From contig NZ_JAPSLK010000030.1 of the NCBI RefSeq assembly GCF_031180885.1, positions 1-64,000 of the forward strand: 64,000 nt of DNA, given 5' to 3'. A model generated the notes under the pieces. The model worked only from the letters and a program-made list of their open reading frames with translations. It ran no database searches and was not told the origin of the DNA. Origin of the DNA: Saccharothrix sp. (GTDB taxonomy: Bacteria; Actinomycetota; Actinomycetes; Mycobacteriales; Pseudonocardiaceae). How positions within the stretch are numbered: the stretch's first letter is position 1; the number at the start of each line of letters is the position of its first letter. Below, piece by piece: positions 34,523 through 44,824 of this stretch. Position numbers and translations under genes: made by a program.

Positions 34523-35442
34523 CCCTTCGTGACCAGCGACCGGAGGAAGAACGCCACGTTCGCCGGGCGCTCGGCCAGCCGCCGCATGAAGTAGCCGTAC
34601 CACTCGTCGCCGTAGGGCACGTACACCCGCATCCGGTTGCCCTCGGCGGCGATCCGCTTCTGCTCGTCGGGGCGAATCCCGTAGAGCATCTGGAACTCGT
34701 AGGAGTCCTTGGCCCGGCCCGCCGCCAGGTCCGCCGCGATGGCGATCAGGCGCGGGTCGTGCGAGGCGACCATCGGGTAGCCCTCGCCCTTCATCAGGAC
34801 CTTCAGGCACCGCACGTAGGACAGGTCCACTTCGGACTTGTCCTGGTAGGCCACGGAAGCCGGCTCCTGGTAAGCGCCCTTGCACAGCCGGACCCGCGAC
34901 CCGGCGCGCGCCAGGTCCCGGCAGTCCTGCTCGGTGCGCTTGAGGTAGGCCTGGAGCACCGCGCCCACCCACGGGAAGTCGACCCGCAGCTCCCGCAGGA
35001 TGCCCAGCGTCGAGTCCGTGGTGGTGTGGTCCTCCATGTCGAGGGTGACGGTGGTGCCCACGGACTCGGCGGCGGAACAGATCTTCCGCGCGTTCTCCAG
35101 GGCGATCTTCTCGCCGTCCAGCGGCAGGAACTGGCCCACCGCGGACAGCTTCACCGACACCTCGGCGCGGTCGGCGTACCCGGCGTCGCGCAGCCGGCCG
35201 AGCAGTTCGAGGTAGGCGTTGACGGTGGCGCCGGCCTGGGCCGCGTCGCGGGTGTCCTCGCCGAGGTGGTCCAGCGTGACGAGCCGGCCGTCGGCGAGCA
35301 CCCCACCGGTGGTGGCGACGGCGCCGTCGACGTCGTCCCCGGCGATGAACCGCTTGACCACGGGCTTGGTCAGCGGGGTGCTCTCCACGAGCCTGCGGAT
35401 GGCGCCGGACCGCGAGGCGGCCAGCAGGGTCGAGCGCAGCAT
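34519..35442 (-). CDS. putB: Proline dehydrogenase
   Basis: This 307-residue monofunctional, FAD-dependent TIM-barrel enzyme oxidises L-proline to pyrroline-5-carboxylate at the membrane and passes electrons to quinone. Conserved signatures are EVSVKLSAVGQFLP, TLDMEDHTTTD, RVRLCKGAYQEP (FAD/substrate region), MVASHDPRL and EFQMLYGIR. It follows the PruA gene directly: ATG at 35442 lies 3 bp after the PruA stop and CAGGGG lies about 5 bases upstream. A GTG at 35448 would overlap that stop. The product of this enzyme is the substrate of PruA, so both steps to glutamate are encoded here. Its end overlaps the TPR NTPase gene by 4 bp. Confidence 0.94.
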   Translation of the reverse strand: MLRSTLLAASRSGAIRRLVESTPLTKPVVKRFIAGDDVDGAVATTGGVLADGRLVTLDHLGEDTRDAAQAGATVNAYLELLGRLRDAGYADRAEVSVKLSAVGQFLPLDGEKIALENARKICSAAESVGTTVTLDMEDHTTTDSTLGILRELRVDFPWVGAVLQAYLKRTEQDCRDLARAGSRVRLCKGAYQEPASVAYQDKSEVDLSYVRCLKVLMKGEGYPMVASHDPRLIAIAADLAAGRAKDSYEFQMLYGIRPDEQKRIAAEGNRMRVYVPYGDEWYGYFMRRLAERPANVAFFLRSLVTKG

Positions 35443-35444
35443 GG

Positions 35445-37070
<1,626 letters not shown>

Positions 37071-37134
37071 AAGCAGCTCCTTCGCCACATGGTTGGGTGT
37101 CCGTCCACGGTAGGTCGGCCGACCCTGCGCCCCG

Positions 37135-37182
37135 TTGTCCGGACGTCTAGGCTTGCCCCCTCGCGCTTGTACGAACGGACAA
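37135..37182. promoter_or_regulatory. Inverted repeat between pruA and the PucR gene
   Basis: TTGTCCG at 37135-37141 is mirrored by CGGACAA at 37176-37182, and a related TGTCCG lies at 37098-37103. These sit in the 154-bp divergent region where a proline-responsive PucR-type activator would bind. The arms are short and widely spaced, so this is a weak candidate. Confidence 0.35.
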
Positions 37183-37224
37183 AGGCTGCGCCGACTGGCC
37201 GCCGTCCGAAGGAGGGCGGCTGGG

Positions 37225-38766
37225 ATGAGCCTGCGGCAGGTGTTGATCGCCTTGGGGGATCCGCTCGTCGAGGTCCAGGTGGCGCCGCACGGGCTTGAGG
37301 TCGAGGTCCACGACGTCGTCATCCTCGACCCCGATGACGTGCCCGACGTCCGGCCCGGCGATCTCGCCCTGGTGATCGGGGCGCGCGGGCGAGCCGCGTT
37401 GCCGCTGGTCAGGGCCGCTGGAGCGGGTGGGGCGGCGGCGGTGGCGGTGAAGGTGGACGCGCCGTCCCCGGTGTTGCGGCAGGCCGCTGCCGATGTCGGG
37501 GTGGCGTTGTTGGCGGTTCGGCCCGAGGTTCGGTGGGAGCACCTTGAGTCGTTGGCACGGGGAGTGGTTTCCACTGCTCGGATCACCGCCGATGCTGGTG
37601 CGACCGAGGTGCTGGGGGATCTGTTCGCCTTGGCGCAGACCATTGCCGCGCTCACCGGGGGAATCGTCAGCATCGAGGACACCGCCAGTCGGGTGCTCGC
37701 CTATTCGCGGTCGTCCGATGAAGTCGACGAATTGCGGCGGTTGTCGATCCTGGGGCGGCAGGGGCCGGAGCCCTATTTGAAGATGCTCCGGGAGTGGGGG
37801 GTCTACCAGCGGCTTCGGTCCGGTGAGGAGGTCGTTCGCATCGACGAGCGGCCTGAGCTGGGGATTCGGCGGCGGATCGCGGTCGGCATCCACGCCGGTG
37901 CGCAGCCGTTGGGCACTATTTGGGTGCAGGAGGGTGGCACGCCGCTCACCGAGCAGTCGGAACGGGCGTTGTTGGGGGCGGCTCGGGTCACCGCGTTGCA
38001 CCTGGTCCAGCAGCGGGAGCCCACTGCGGCATTTCGGGAGAACCTTTTGGGTTCACTGCTCGACGGGCGGATGGACGCGGTTTCCGTGGCCGAGCAGATC
38101 GGGGCGGATCCGGGGAAACCGGCGGCCGTCGTGGTGTTCGCTTTGCGGGGGCAGGAGCACACCGATCGGATCCAGCACGAGTTGCGGCGCGCGGAGATGA
38201 CCAGCCTGATCTCGGTGCACGCCGCCGCCTACCGGCGGAGTGCGCTGGTCAGCCAGTCGTCGGGGCGGACCTACGTGCTGTTGCCCGACCTGCCGCCGGG
38301 GGCGCCGTTGATGGCGTTGACCAAGGAGATCGTGGCGGCGGCGCGCAAGCACATGGGGTTGCGGGTGCAGGGGGCGATCGGGTCCACCGTGTCGACGATG
38401 GACGACGTGATGGTGGCGCGGGTCGAAGCCGACCGGGTGTTGGACGCCATGGCGCGGGACCTCGACGCGGACGTCGCCACGTTGGCCGATGTGCGGTCAC
38501 AGGTGCTGGTCAGCGAGGTGTTGGCGCTGCTGGCCGAGCATCCTCGGATCCGGGACCCGCGCTTGGCACGGCTCGATGCCGATCTCGCCAGGTCGCTGCT
38601 GGCCTACCTGGACGCGTTCGGGGACGTCCGGACCGCCGCCGCCCGGCTGCACGTCCACCCGAACACCCTGCGCTACCGGGTCCGGCGGGCGGCGGAGGTG
38701 GGCGGGTTCGACCTGGACGACCCGCTGCTCCGGTTGTTCGCCCAGTTGCAACTCAGGCTGACCTGA
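37225..38766 (+). CDS. PucR family transcriptional regulator, probable proline-catabolism activator
   Basis: The 513-residue protein has an N-terminal PucR domain (about 1-120), a GGDEF-like middle domain and a C-terminal PucR helix-turn-helix. The last is marked by AFGDVRTAAARLHVHPNTLRYRVRR (starting near residue 466). GGAGG precedes the ATG at 37225 by about 9 bases. In Bacillus and Streptomyces the PutR-type member of this family lies beside putB/pruA and activates them with proline as effector. The divergent arrangement 154 bp from pruA makes that role likely here. Confidence 0.9.
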   Translation: MSLRQVLIALGDPLVEVQVAPHGLEVEVHDVVILDPDDVPDVRPGDLALVIGARGRAALPLVRAAGAGGAAAVAVKVDAPSPVLRQAAADVGVALLAVRPEVRWEHLESLARGVVSTARITADAGATEVLGDLFALAQTIAALTGGIVSIEDTASRVLAYSRSSDEVDELRRLSILGRQGPEPYLKMLREWGVYQRLRSGEEVVRIDERPELGIRRRIAVGIHAGAQPLGTIWVQEGGTPLTEQSERALLGAARVTALHLVQQREPTAAFRENLLGSLLDGRMDAVSVAEQIGADPGKPAAVVVFALRGQEHTDRIQHELRRAEMTSLISVHAAAYRRSALVSQSSGRTYVLLPDLPPGAPLMALTKEIVAAARKHMGLRVQGAIGSTVSTMDDVMVARVEADRVLDAMARDLDADVATLADVRSQVLVSEVLALLAEHPRIRDPRLARLDADLARSLLAYLDAFGDVRTAAARLHVHPNTLRYRVRRAAEVGGFDLDDPLLRLFAQLQLRLT

Positions 38767-38799
38767 GGGCGTCACCGACCGCCCCTTAGGCTGCGCGCC

Positions 38800-39828
38800 G
38801 TGAGCACCGATGTGTCGCCTCGGCGCGGCAGCGACTTCGCCGAACTGTCCAGGCTGGTCAAGCAGGCGGGTCTGCTCGACCGCCGGACCGGCTACTACGT
38901 GGTGTGCCTGGTGACGGCCGTGGCCGTCCTCGCCGCCACCTGCGCCGCCGTCGTCCTCATCGGCGACTCGTGGTGGCAGCTCGTCCCCGCCGTGGTCCTC
39001 GCGGTCGTGTTCACCCAGATCGCGTTCCTCGGGCACGACGCCGGGCACAAGCAGGTGTTCACCGCCAACCGGACCAACGCGGTCACCGGGCTGGTGCTGG
39101 GCAACCTGCTGATCGGCGTGGGCTACGGCTGGTGGATGAGCAAGCACAACCGCCACCACGCCAACCCCAACCACGAGGACGAGGACCCGGACGTCGACAT
39201 CGCGGTCCTGGCGTTCAGCGCCGAGCAGGCCGAGCGCAAGCGCGGGTTCTTCCGGTTCGTGGTGAAGCACCAGGCGTGGCTGTTCTTCCCGTTGCTGCTG
39301 CTGGAGGGCTTCAGCCTGCACGTCATCGGGGCGGTCCCGGTGGTGCGGCGCGAGGTCCGGGCGTGGCGGGTGGAGGCGGCGCTGCTGGTGGTGCACGCGA
39401 TCGGGTACTTGACGCTGGTCTTCGCGTCCATGTCACCGGTGAAGGCACTTGTGTTCATCGCGGTGCACCAGGGGCTGTTCGGCGTGTACATGGGGTGCTC
39501 GTTCGCGCCCAACCACAAGGGGATGCCGGTGCTGTCCGCCGGGCACCAGTTGGACTTCCTCCGCAAGCAGGTCCTGACCTCGCGGAACGTGACCGGCGGC
39601 CGGTTCACGGACTTCCTGCTGGGCGGCCTCAACTACCAGATCGAGCACCACCTGTTCCCGAACATGCCGCGCCCGCACCTGCGCCGGGCGCAGGCCCTGG
39701 TCCGGGACTTCTGCCGGCAGCGGTCGATCTCCTACGCAGAGTGCGGGCTGTTCACGTCGTACGGGTACGTCCTGAAGTTCCTGCACGAGGCGGGGGCGCC
39801 GCTGCGCGCGGAGAAGGTCCCGGTCTAG
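38800..39828 (+). CDS. Fatty acid desaturase
   Basis: The 342-residue membrane-bound di-iron desaturase introduces a double bond in an acyl chain, with electrons from a ferredoxin or cytochrome. The three histidine boxes are complete: HDAGH (about 75), HNRHH (about 110) and QIEHH (about 280). The helix pairs expected on either side are present. The last box (QxxHH) is typical of front-end and some delta-9 enzymes; regiospecificity cannot be read. The start is GTG. It is convergent with the DUF3152 gene; a 24-bp imperfect tandem repeat fills the space between the two stops. Confidence 0.92.
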   Translation: MSTDVSPRRGSDFAELSRLVKQAGLLDRRTGYYVVCLVTAVAVLAATCAAVVLIGDSWWQLVPAVVLAVVFTQIAFLGHDAGHKQVFTANRTNAVTGLVLGNLLIGVGYGWWMSKHNRHHANPNHEDEDPDVDIAVLAFSAEQAERKRGFFRFVVKHQAWLFFPLLLLEGFSLHVIGAVPVVRREVRAWRVEAALLVVHAIGYLTLVFASMSPVKALVFIAVHQGLFGVYMGCSFAPNHKGMPVLSAGHQLDFLRKQVLTSRNVTGGRFTDFLLGGLNYQIEHHLFPNMPRPHLRRAQALVRDFCRQRSISYAECGLFTSYGYVLKFLHEAGAPLRAEKVPV

Positions 39829-39915
39829 CGCGGCCACGGGTCGGCGGCCGGCGCGGCCTTGGGGTCGGGGGCGGGCGCGGCCATGGGGTGGTCGTCTAGC
39901 GCGGCCACGGGTCGG
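39828..39915. repeat. 24-bp imperfect tandem repeat at convergent gene ends
   Basis: GCGCGGCC starts at 39828, 39851, 39875 and 39899, each followed by a related GGGGTCGG tract. The first and last units share 22 identical bases (GTCTAGCGCGGCCACGGGTC plus GG), including a stop codon on each strand. The last units encode the DUF3152 C-terminus, and the first could encode the same six residues, suggesting slippage duplication of the 3' end. Confidence 0.7.
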
Positions 39916-40651
39916 GGCGGCAGGTCTTGCCGTCCGCCGGGGCCTCACCGCTGAGCGCCGCGAGTTCGTCGTTGGCGGTGCTCAGCGTCTGCTGCATCAT
40001 CACCGGCGCGGGGGCGCCGTGCTCGGGACAGGGTTCGTGGCCGTACCCGAGGAAGTGCCCGACCTCGTGGTTGACCACGTAGGTCCGGTAGGCGGTGAGG
40101 CTGTCGTAGGTGTGCGCGCCGCGGATCCAGCGGGGTGCGCTCAGGTACACCGTGTCGCCGATGCGGCAGGACGTGTCGAAGGGCAGGTCGAAGCCGCACA
40201 GCTCGCGTGCCGTGCTCTGGGTGGCGAGCCTGATCCGGAGGGTCGGCGCGCTGTCGACCCGGCGGAACTCGAAACCTCTTCGCTTCCAGCCGAGCGGGTG
40301 GACGAGGGTGTGGTGGACCTGGGCGGCGAACGGCTGGTCGCCTTCGCGCAGGGTGATGCCCTCCTCGACCTCGACGGAGTACGCGAAGGCGGGACCGGTG
40401 CCGGCCGGTTTGGCGGTGCCGGGGACCACGCGCCACCGACCGGTGCCCTGGGCGGGGAACGGTGCGCCCGGCGGCAGGTCGGCCCCGAAGCCGCGGACGG
40501 GCTGGGGGGCGGGGTGGCTGGACGTGGTGACGGTGGGTGGGCGGCCGGCGGTGACGCGCATCGGGACGGCGCGGGTGTCCAGTGCCAGCACGGTGGCCGC
40601 GGCCAGCGAGAGCCCGGCCACGTAGTGCACCACCGCCAACCGCCCCGTCAC
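39896..40651 (-). CDS. DUF3152 protein, putative secreted matrixin-like metalloprotease
   Basis: The 251-residue protein has an N-terminal membrane anchor or signal (about 5-27), a disordered Thr/Pro linker and a DUF3152 domain (about 75-245). The domain contains NHEVGHFLGYGHEPC, a full HExxHxxGxxH zinc-metzincin motif. A downstream Met (APVMMQQ) is at the position of the Met-turn. Catalysis is likely but not shown for the family. Its GTG start overlaps the stop of the DivIVA-like gene (GTGA), so the two are coupled. The end lies in a tandem repeat. Confidence 0.82.
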   Translation of the reverse strand: MTGRLAVVHYVAGLSLAAATVLALDTRAVPMRVTAGRPPTVTTSSHPAPQPVRGFGADLPPGAPFPAQGTGRWRVVPGTAKPAGTGPAFAYSVEVEEGITLREGDQPFAAQVHHTLVHPLGWKRRGFEFRRVDSAPTLRIRLATQSTARELCGFDLPFDTSCRIGDTVYLSAPRWIRGAHTYDSLTAYRTYVVNHEVGHFLGYGHEPCPEHGAPAPVMMQQTLSTANDELAALSGEAPADGKTCRPDPWPR

Positions 40652-41568
40652 GACCCGTCCGCCGCGGAAGCCGCAGGGGCTGCCGGAGCCGCCTGCGCCG
40701 CCGCCCCCTTCGCCGGTGCCGGCGGGGCCGCCGGCTCGGGCTCCGCGCCCGACCCCGCCGCTTGCGCGGCCGAGCCTGCGGCCGGTGCCGGCGGTGCTGC
40801 CGCAGCAGGCTGAGCGGCCAAGCCCTCCGCCTGCGCCGCCGAGCTTGCCGCTTGCGCCGCCGAGCTTGCCGCTTGCGCCGGCGAGCCCGCCGCTTGCGCC
40901 GGCGAGCCCGCCGCCGCTGGGTCGGTTGGCGCTGGGTCGGCTGGCGCTGGGTCGGCCGGCGCTGGGTCGGGTGCGGGTGCGGTGCCTGCCGCTGGGGCGC
41001 ACAAATCGACCGTGGGCTCCTCGGTGTCGTCGTCGCGCGGGCCTGGGATGTCCAGTTCCGCGCACCAGCGGTCGAGCAGTTTGCGGCGTTCCACCAGCTC
41101 CGCCGCGATCGCCCGTGCCTCGTCCGCCGCCCGCTCCACGATCTCCCGCGCCCGCCGGTCGGCCTCCGCCAACCTGCGCTGCGTCTCCTGCTCGGTCTCG
41201 TCCAGCAGCACGGCCTGCCGGTCCGCCATCTCCCGCGCCCGGGCCACCAGGGTCTCCGCCCGCTCGTGCGCGGCCTGCTCCTCGCGTTCCGCCTTCTGCC
41301 GGGCGACGTGCATCAGGTACCGGATGGTCCCCGACACGGTGTTCTCCTTGGAGTACCCGGCGTGCAGCATCCGGTACTCCGCCAGCTCCGCCCGAGCCGC
41401 CTCCAACTCGCGCCCCACGTCGTCGGCGGTCGCCAGGGCCGCGTCGCGGTCGACGGTGAGCTGCTCCAGCCGCTCGGTGAGCTGCCGGATCGCCGCGTCG
41501 ACCTCCCGCCGCTGGTAGCCGCACCACTCGCGGTTGAAGGACCCCGGGGTGAACTCCTCGCCGGCCAT
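40648..41568 (-). CDS. DivIVA-like coiled-coil protein with repetitive Ala/Pro tail
   Basis: The 306-residue protein starts with a short DivIVA-type N-terminal domain (FNREWCGYQRREVDAAIRQL). A coiled coil (about 25-175, rich in Glu/Arg/Ala) follows, then a low-complexity tail. The tail has a DPAPADPAPADPAP run encoded by 15-bp repeats and a series of SPAQAAS/SAAQAAS repeats. DivIVA-family proteins mark curved membranes and recruit cell-wall enzymes at poles or septa. A septal or polar scaffold is therefore plausible, but the membrane-binding tip residues are not clear. The repeat tract (about 40770-40980) may vary in length between strains. It is coupled to the metalloprotease gene. Confidence 0.72.
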   Translation of the reverse strand: MAGEEFTPGSFNREWCGYQRREVDAAIRQLTERLEQLTVDRDAALATADDVGRELEAARAELAEYRMLHAGYSKENTVSGTIRYLMHVARQKAEREEQAAHERAETLVARAREMADRQAVLLDETEQETQRRLAEADRRAREIVERAADEARAIAAELVERRKLLDRWCAELDIPGPRDDDTEEPTVDLCAPAAGTAPAPDPAPADPAPADPAPTDPAAAGSPAQAAGSPAQAASSAAQAASSAAQAEGLAAQPAAAAPPAPAAGSAAQAAGSGAEPEPAAPPAPAKGAAAQAAPAAPAASAADGS

Positions 41569-41571
41569 GGT

Positions 41572-43140
41572 CTAGAGCCCCGCCGTGTCGTAGCGGCACG
41601 CCGGGTTCCACAGCAGGAACGACTTCACCCCGGCGTCGGCGGACGCGGTCACCTGCGCCTGCACCTCTCCCGGCCCGTAGTGGTGCTTGAGCGAGAACGC
41701 CTGCAGCCACGGGATGACCGTCGCCCCGGTGTCCTTGGTCAGCTCGACGAAGTGCGCGATCGACGCCTTCACGATCTCGTACGGCATGCCCTCCGGGTTG
41801 TCCACGCCGTACTCGCCCGGCCCCCAGTGCGACGGGTAGACCATCGGCGACACGTAGTCCACGTGCGCGGACAGCGCGGGGATGTCCTGGGCGATGTCCG
41901 TAGCGGAGTGCGCGGCGATGCCGAACACCGAGGCGCCCAGGTACGCGCCGTGCGGCCGGACCGCCGCCCGCGAGTCGCGCAGGAAGTCCACTATGGACTG
42001 CTCCGGGGTCACCGAGAGGCCGGCGAACTCCATCTGCCCCAACGGGCCGTCCGGTCGACGCACGTAGTCGTACAGGATGTCGTCGAACCCCAAAGCCGCC
42101 GCCTCCCTGGCGATCGCGATGTTGTACTCGCGCACCTCGGGGTTGGCGAAGTTGGTGAAGGCGTACTCGCCGTAGTGCCGCGACCACGGCCCGCCGCCCT
42201 TGTTGCGGGCCAGCCGGTCGTGCGCGCCGGCCTGCCAGGACGCCCTGCCCAGCACGGGGTCCCGGAACGCGACCAGCCGGCCGACGACCCGCAACCCCAT
42301 GCCGTGCAACTGGTCCAGGGCCGCCTTGGCGTCGTAGTACCCGCGGTTCGCGCCGATCTGCTGGGCCAGCGGCACCTGCGAGGTGTAGCCGATCTCGCCG
42401 CTCTCGTCCTTGATGTCCAACTGGATGGCGTCGATCTTCTTGTCCCGGGCCAGCGCCAGCACCGGTTCCCGCAACTCCGCCGTCGCCCACGCGGCCGCGC
42501 TCATGTGCACCGCCCGCATCCCGGGGTGCGGCACCTTGACCGCCATCTCGTGCCGCCCGGAGTTGCCCGCCGCGTCCTTGGCCTGCAGCAGCAGGCTCGC
42601 CGGCACGGCGTTCAGCGACACCTCGAACTTGCCGTCCTTGACCGGCACCCGCTGGTCGCCCACCTGCACCTCGTCCGCCCCCTCGACCGCGCCGCGCACG
42701 GTCAGCGGACCGCGCGGCGACTTGGCGTCGACCTGCTCGACGGACACCTTCGGCGGGGTGTTGTCCAGGGTGAACCGGCGCTCGATGACGGCGTCGGGCA
42801 GCCACGGCAGCGGGTTGGCCGCGCGCACCGTCAGGGTGTGCGGGCCCTCGGCGAGTTGCAGCCCGGACAACGTCATGCCCTTTTCCCCGCGCCGCGCTTC
42901 CACCGGTCGGCCGTCCACCTCGACAATCACCCGATCGAGTTCGCCCGGATCGTCCGCGGTGATGGCCACGCGCTCCCAGCCCGAATGGGTGACGGCGCCG
43001 CCGTCGGCCAATTCGGCGACCGCGAGGCTGGTCGGCCGGTGCTGCACGAATGTCGTGATCATGCCCGCTACCAGGAGCAACGCCACCGCGGCGGCCGCCG
43101 GGAAGAGGACCCTTCTCGTTTTTCGCGTGGATTTCGACAT
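41572..43140 (-). CDS. Membrane-anchored DUF4015 putative glycoside hydrolase
   Basis: The 522-residue protein has a single N-terminal membrane anchor (about 12-32), two Ig-like beta domains (about 35-200) and a C-terminal DUF4015 TIM barrel (about 210-520). The barrel shows strand-end acidic motifs such as DAIQLDIKDESG, FDDILYDYVRRPDG and YVSPMVYPSHWGPGEY, which resemble GH13/GHL10-type catalytic regions. The substrate is likely an extracellular polysaccharide. It is divergent from a polysaccharide deacetylase-like lipoprotein across 128 bp, suggesting joint action on an envelope or biofilm polymer. It ends 3 bp from the start of the DivIVA-like gene. Confidence 0.82.
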   Translation of the reverse strand: MSKSTRKTRRVLFPAAAAVALLLVAGMITTFVQHRPTSLAVAELADGGAVTHSGWERVAITADDPGELDRVIVEVDGRPVEARRGEKGMTLSGLQLAEGPHTLTVRAANPLPWLPDAVIERRFTLDNTPPKVSVEQVDAKSPRGPLTVRGAVEGADEVQVGDQRVPVKDGKFEVSLNAVPASLLLQAKDAAGNSGRHEMAVKVPHPGMRAVHMSAAAWATAELREPVLALARDKKIDAIQLDIKDESGEIGYTSQVPLAQQIGANRGYYDAKAALDQLHGMGLRVVGRLVAFRDPVLGRASWQAGAHDRLARNKGGGPWSRHYGEYAFTNFANPEVREYNIAIAREAAALGFDDILYDYVRRPDGPLGQMEFAGLSVTPEQSIVDFLRDSRAAVRPHGAYLGASVFGIAAHSATDIAQDIPALSAHVDYVSPMVYPSHWGPGEYGVDNPEGMPYEIVKASIAHFVELTKDTGATVIPWLQAFSLKHHYGPGEVQAQVTASADAGVKSFLLWNPACRYDTAGL

Positions 43141-43268
43141 CGACCACTCCGATCAGCGCGGCGCTTTGCCAATGCGCGACATACCGCCTCAGGAGGCAGG
43201 TAAACCAGATGTCATCCGAATGTGTCAAACCGGGCGACCCGGAGTGGACCGGCGTACCTTGCGGAATC

Positions 43269-44309
43269 GTGAACCCCACCGCGTCGCCGTCCAAACGCGC
43301 CCTGGCCGTTGCCGCGCTCCTGGCCGTCCTCACCGCGTCGTGCGCCGAGCCGGCCGCCCAACAGCCCCCCAACTCGCCGATCGCCGCGTCCTCCGCGCCG
43401 ACCACGACGTCGTCCGCGCCGCCCGACCCGGCCGCGGTGGGGGCCAACGAACTGGGCCAGGTGCCGGTCCTGATGTACCACCGGCTGGTCGCCCAGCCGA
43501 CCTCGGTCTACGACCGGACCCCCGAGGCGTTCCGGGCCGAACTGGAGCGGCTCGTCGCCGAGGACTACGTGCCGGTGACCACCCTGGAGTACGCGACCGG
43601 CCGGATCGACATCCCGGCGGGCAAGCACCCGGTGGTGCTCACGTTCGACGACGGCGACCCGACCCAGTTCGCGCTGGACGCCTCCGGGCAGCCCGCGCCC
43701 GGCACGGCGATCGCGATCCTGCTCGACGTGGCCGCGAAGCACCCGGGGTTCCGGCCGGTGGCGAGCATGTACGTCAACGCAGCGCCGTTCGGGTCGGCGG
43801 ACGGCTCCGGCGTGCTGCCGTGGCTGCGGGACCACGGTTTCGAGATCGGCAACCACACGCTGTACCACACGAACCTGTCCTCGGTGCCCGCCGACCAGGC
43901 GCAGAAGGCGATCAGCGACGGCCAGCGCGAGATCCAGCGGGCCGTGCCGGACTACCAGGTCAAGAGCCTGGCGCTGCCGTTCGGCGCGATCCCGCGCGAT
44001 CCGGTGCTGGCCATGCGGGGCGGGGCGGACGGCACGTCGTACGACTACGCGTGCGTGCTGCTGGTCGGCTCGAACCCGGCCCCGTCGCCGTTCGCGGCCG
44101 ACTTCGACCCGCTGAACACGCCCCGCATCCGGTCCCAGGACGCGACCGGCGAGGACGCCGCGTTCGGCTCGACGGTGTGGCTGGACAAGCTCGCCGCGAA
44201 CCCGGCCCAGCGCTACACCTCGGACGGCGTGCTCGACCGGATCTCCTACCCGTCGACGGCCGGCGTGGTCCCGTCACCCCAGTTCACCGCCCGGGCAGTG
44301 GCATATTGA
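43269..44309 (+). CDS. Polysaccharide deacetylase-family lipoprotein
   Basis: The 346-residue protein has a lipoprotein signal (RALAVAALLAVLTASC, Cys at about 25), a Thr/Ser/Pro linker, and a carbohydrate esterase 4 fold (about 70-340). The substrate pocket segments VPVLMYHRL and VVLTFDDGD and the metal-site motif EIGNHTLYHTN are present. These supply the Asp and two His that hold the metal. CE4 enzymes remove N-acetyl groups from chitin-like or PIA-type polymers. I chose GTG at 43269 because it begins the signal sequence. An ATG at 43209 with AGGAGG 13 bases upstream would add 20 residues. It is divergent from the DUF4015 glycosidase gene. Confidence 0.85.
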   Translation: MNPTASPSKRALAVAALLAVLTASCAEPAAQQPPNSPIAASSAPTTTSSAPPDPAAVGANELGQVPVLMYHRLVAQPTSVYDRTPEAFRAELERLVAEDYVPVTTLEYATGRIDIPAGKHPVVLTFDDGDPTQFALDASGQPAPGTAIAILLDVAAKHPGFRPVASMYVNAAPFGSADGSGVLPWLRDHGFEIGNHTLYHTNLSSVPADQAQKAISDGQREIQRAVPDYQVKSLALPFGAIPRDPVLAMRGGADGTSYDYACVLLVGSNPAPSPFAADFDPLNTPRIRSQDATGEDAAFGSTVWLDKLAANPAQRYTSDGVLDRISYPSTAGVVPSPQFTARAVAY

Positions 44310-44446
44310 CCTGCGGGTATACCCCTCGACGGGCGTTGCGTAACCGGTTGGGGCCGCCTTCCACCCGAAAGGGAAAACTCGCATGTCCCGGTGGGTGCGC
44401 GGGCACTCAACCCGTAGCAGGCGAGGAGAGGAAGGCGAGCTGAGCA

Positions 44447-44824
44447 ATGGACCGGAACATCGACTGGGAGCCGTTCATCGAGTCACTGCACGAGGCGGCG
44501 TGCCGGTGGGACACCGGTCTGGCGAGCTGCGCCGAACCGCCCGACCTGGGCGCCGCCGGGGACGAGCTGGCCGACCAGGCGCCGCGGGTCGTGCCGATCA
44601 CCTCGGAGGAGGCGGAGAACCTCATGACCGCCGTCGCGTTCCTGGCGCGCAGGCTGAGCGTGGCCGCCGAGTGCGTCGTCTACACCACGGCCGAGGAGCG
44701 CCTGGACGGCGAGGACGCCGACCCCGAGGAGCAGGCCGACGTCCTCTCGCTGACCGCGCTGCACGCCCAGGCCATGCGGCACGCCGCCGACCTGGCCAGC
44801 GAGGTCTACCGCCGCTGCGCGTGA
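44447..44824 (+). CDS. Hypothetical protein (125 aa)
   Basis: The predicted protein is acidic, cytoplasmic and helical, with natural actinomycete codon use. A segment of conserved appearance is EEAENLMTAVAFLARRLSV. A GAGGAGAGGAAGG tract lies about 12 bases before the ATG, so translation is likely. There is no membrane helix, metal motif or fold I can name. It follows the deacetylase gene after 137 bp and ends 19 bp into the convergent YidC gene. Confidence 0.7.
   Translation: MDRNIDWEPFIESLHEAACRWDTGLASCAEPPDLGAAGDELADQAPRVVPITSEEAENLMTAVAFLARRLSVAAECVVYTTAEERLDGEDADPEEQADVLSLTALHAQAMRHAADLASEVYRRCA

Noticed and set aside
40770-40980. 15-bp repeats as a noncoding minisatellite
   Set aside because: They keep the frame of the DivIVA-like gene and encode its Ala/Pro tail, so they are part of the coding sequence.
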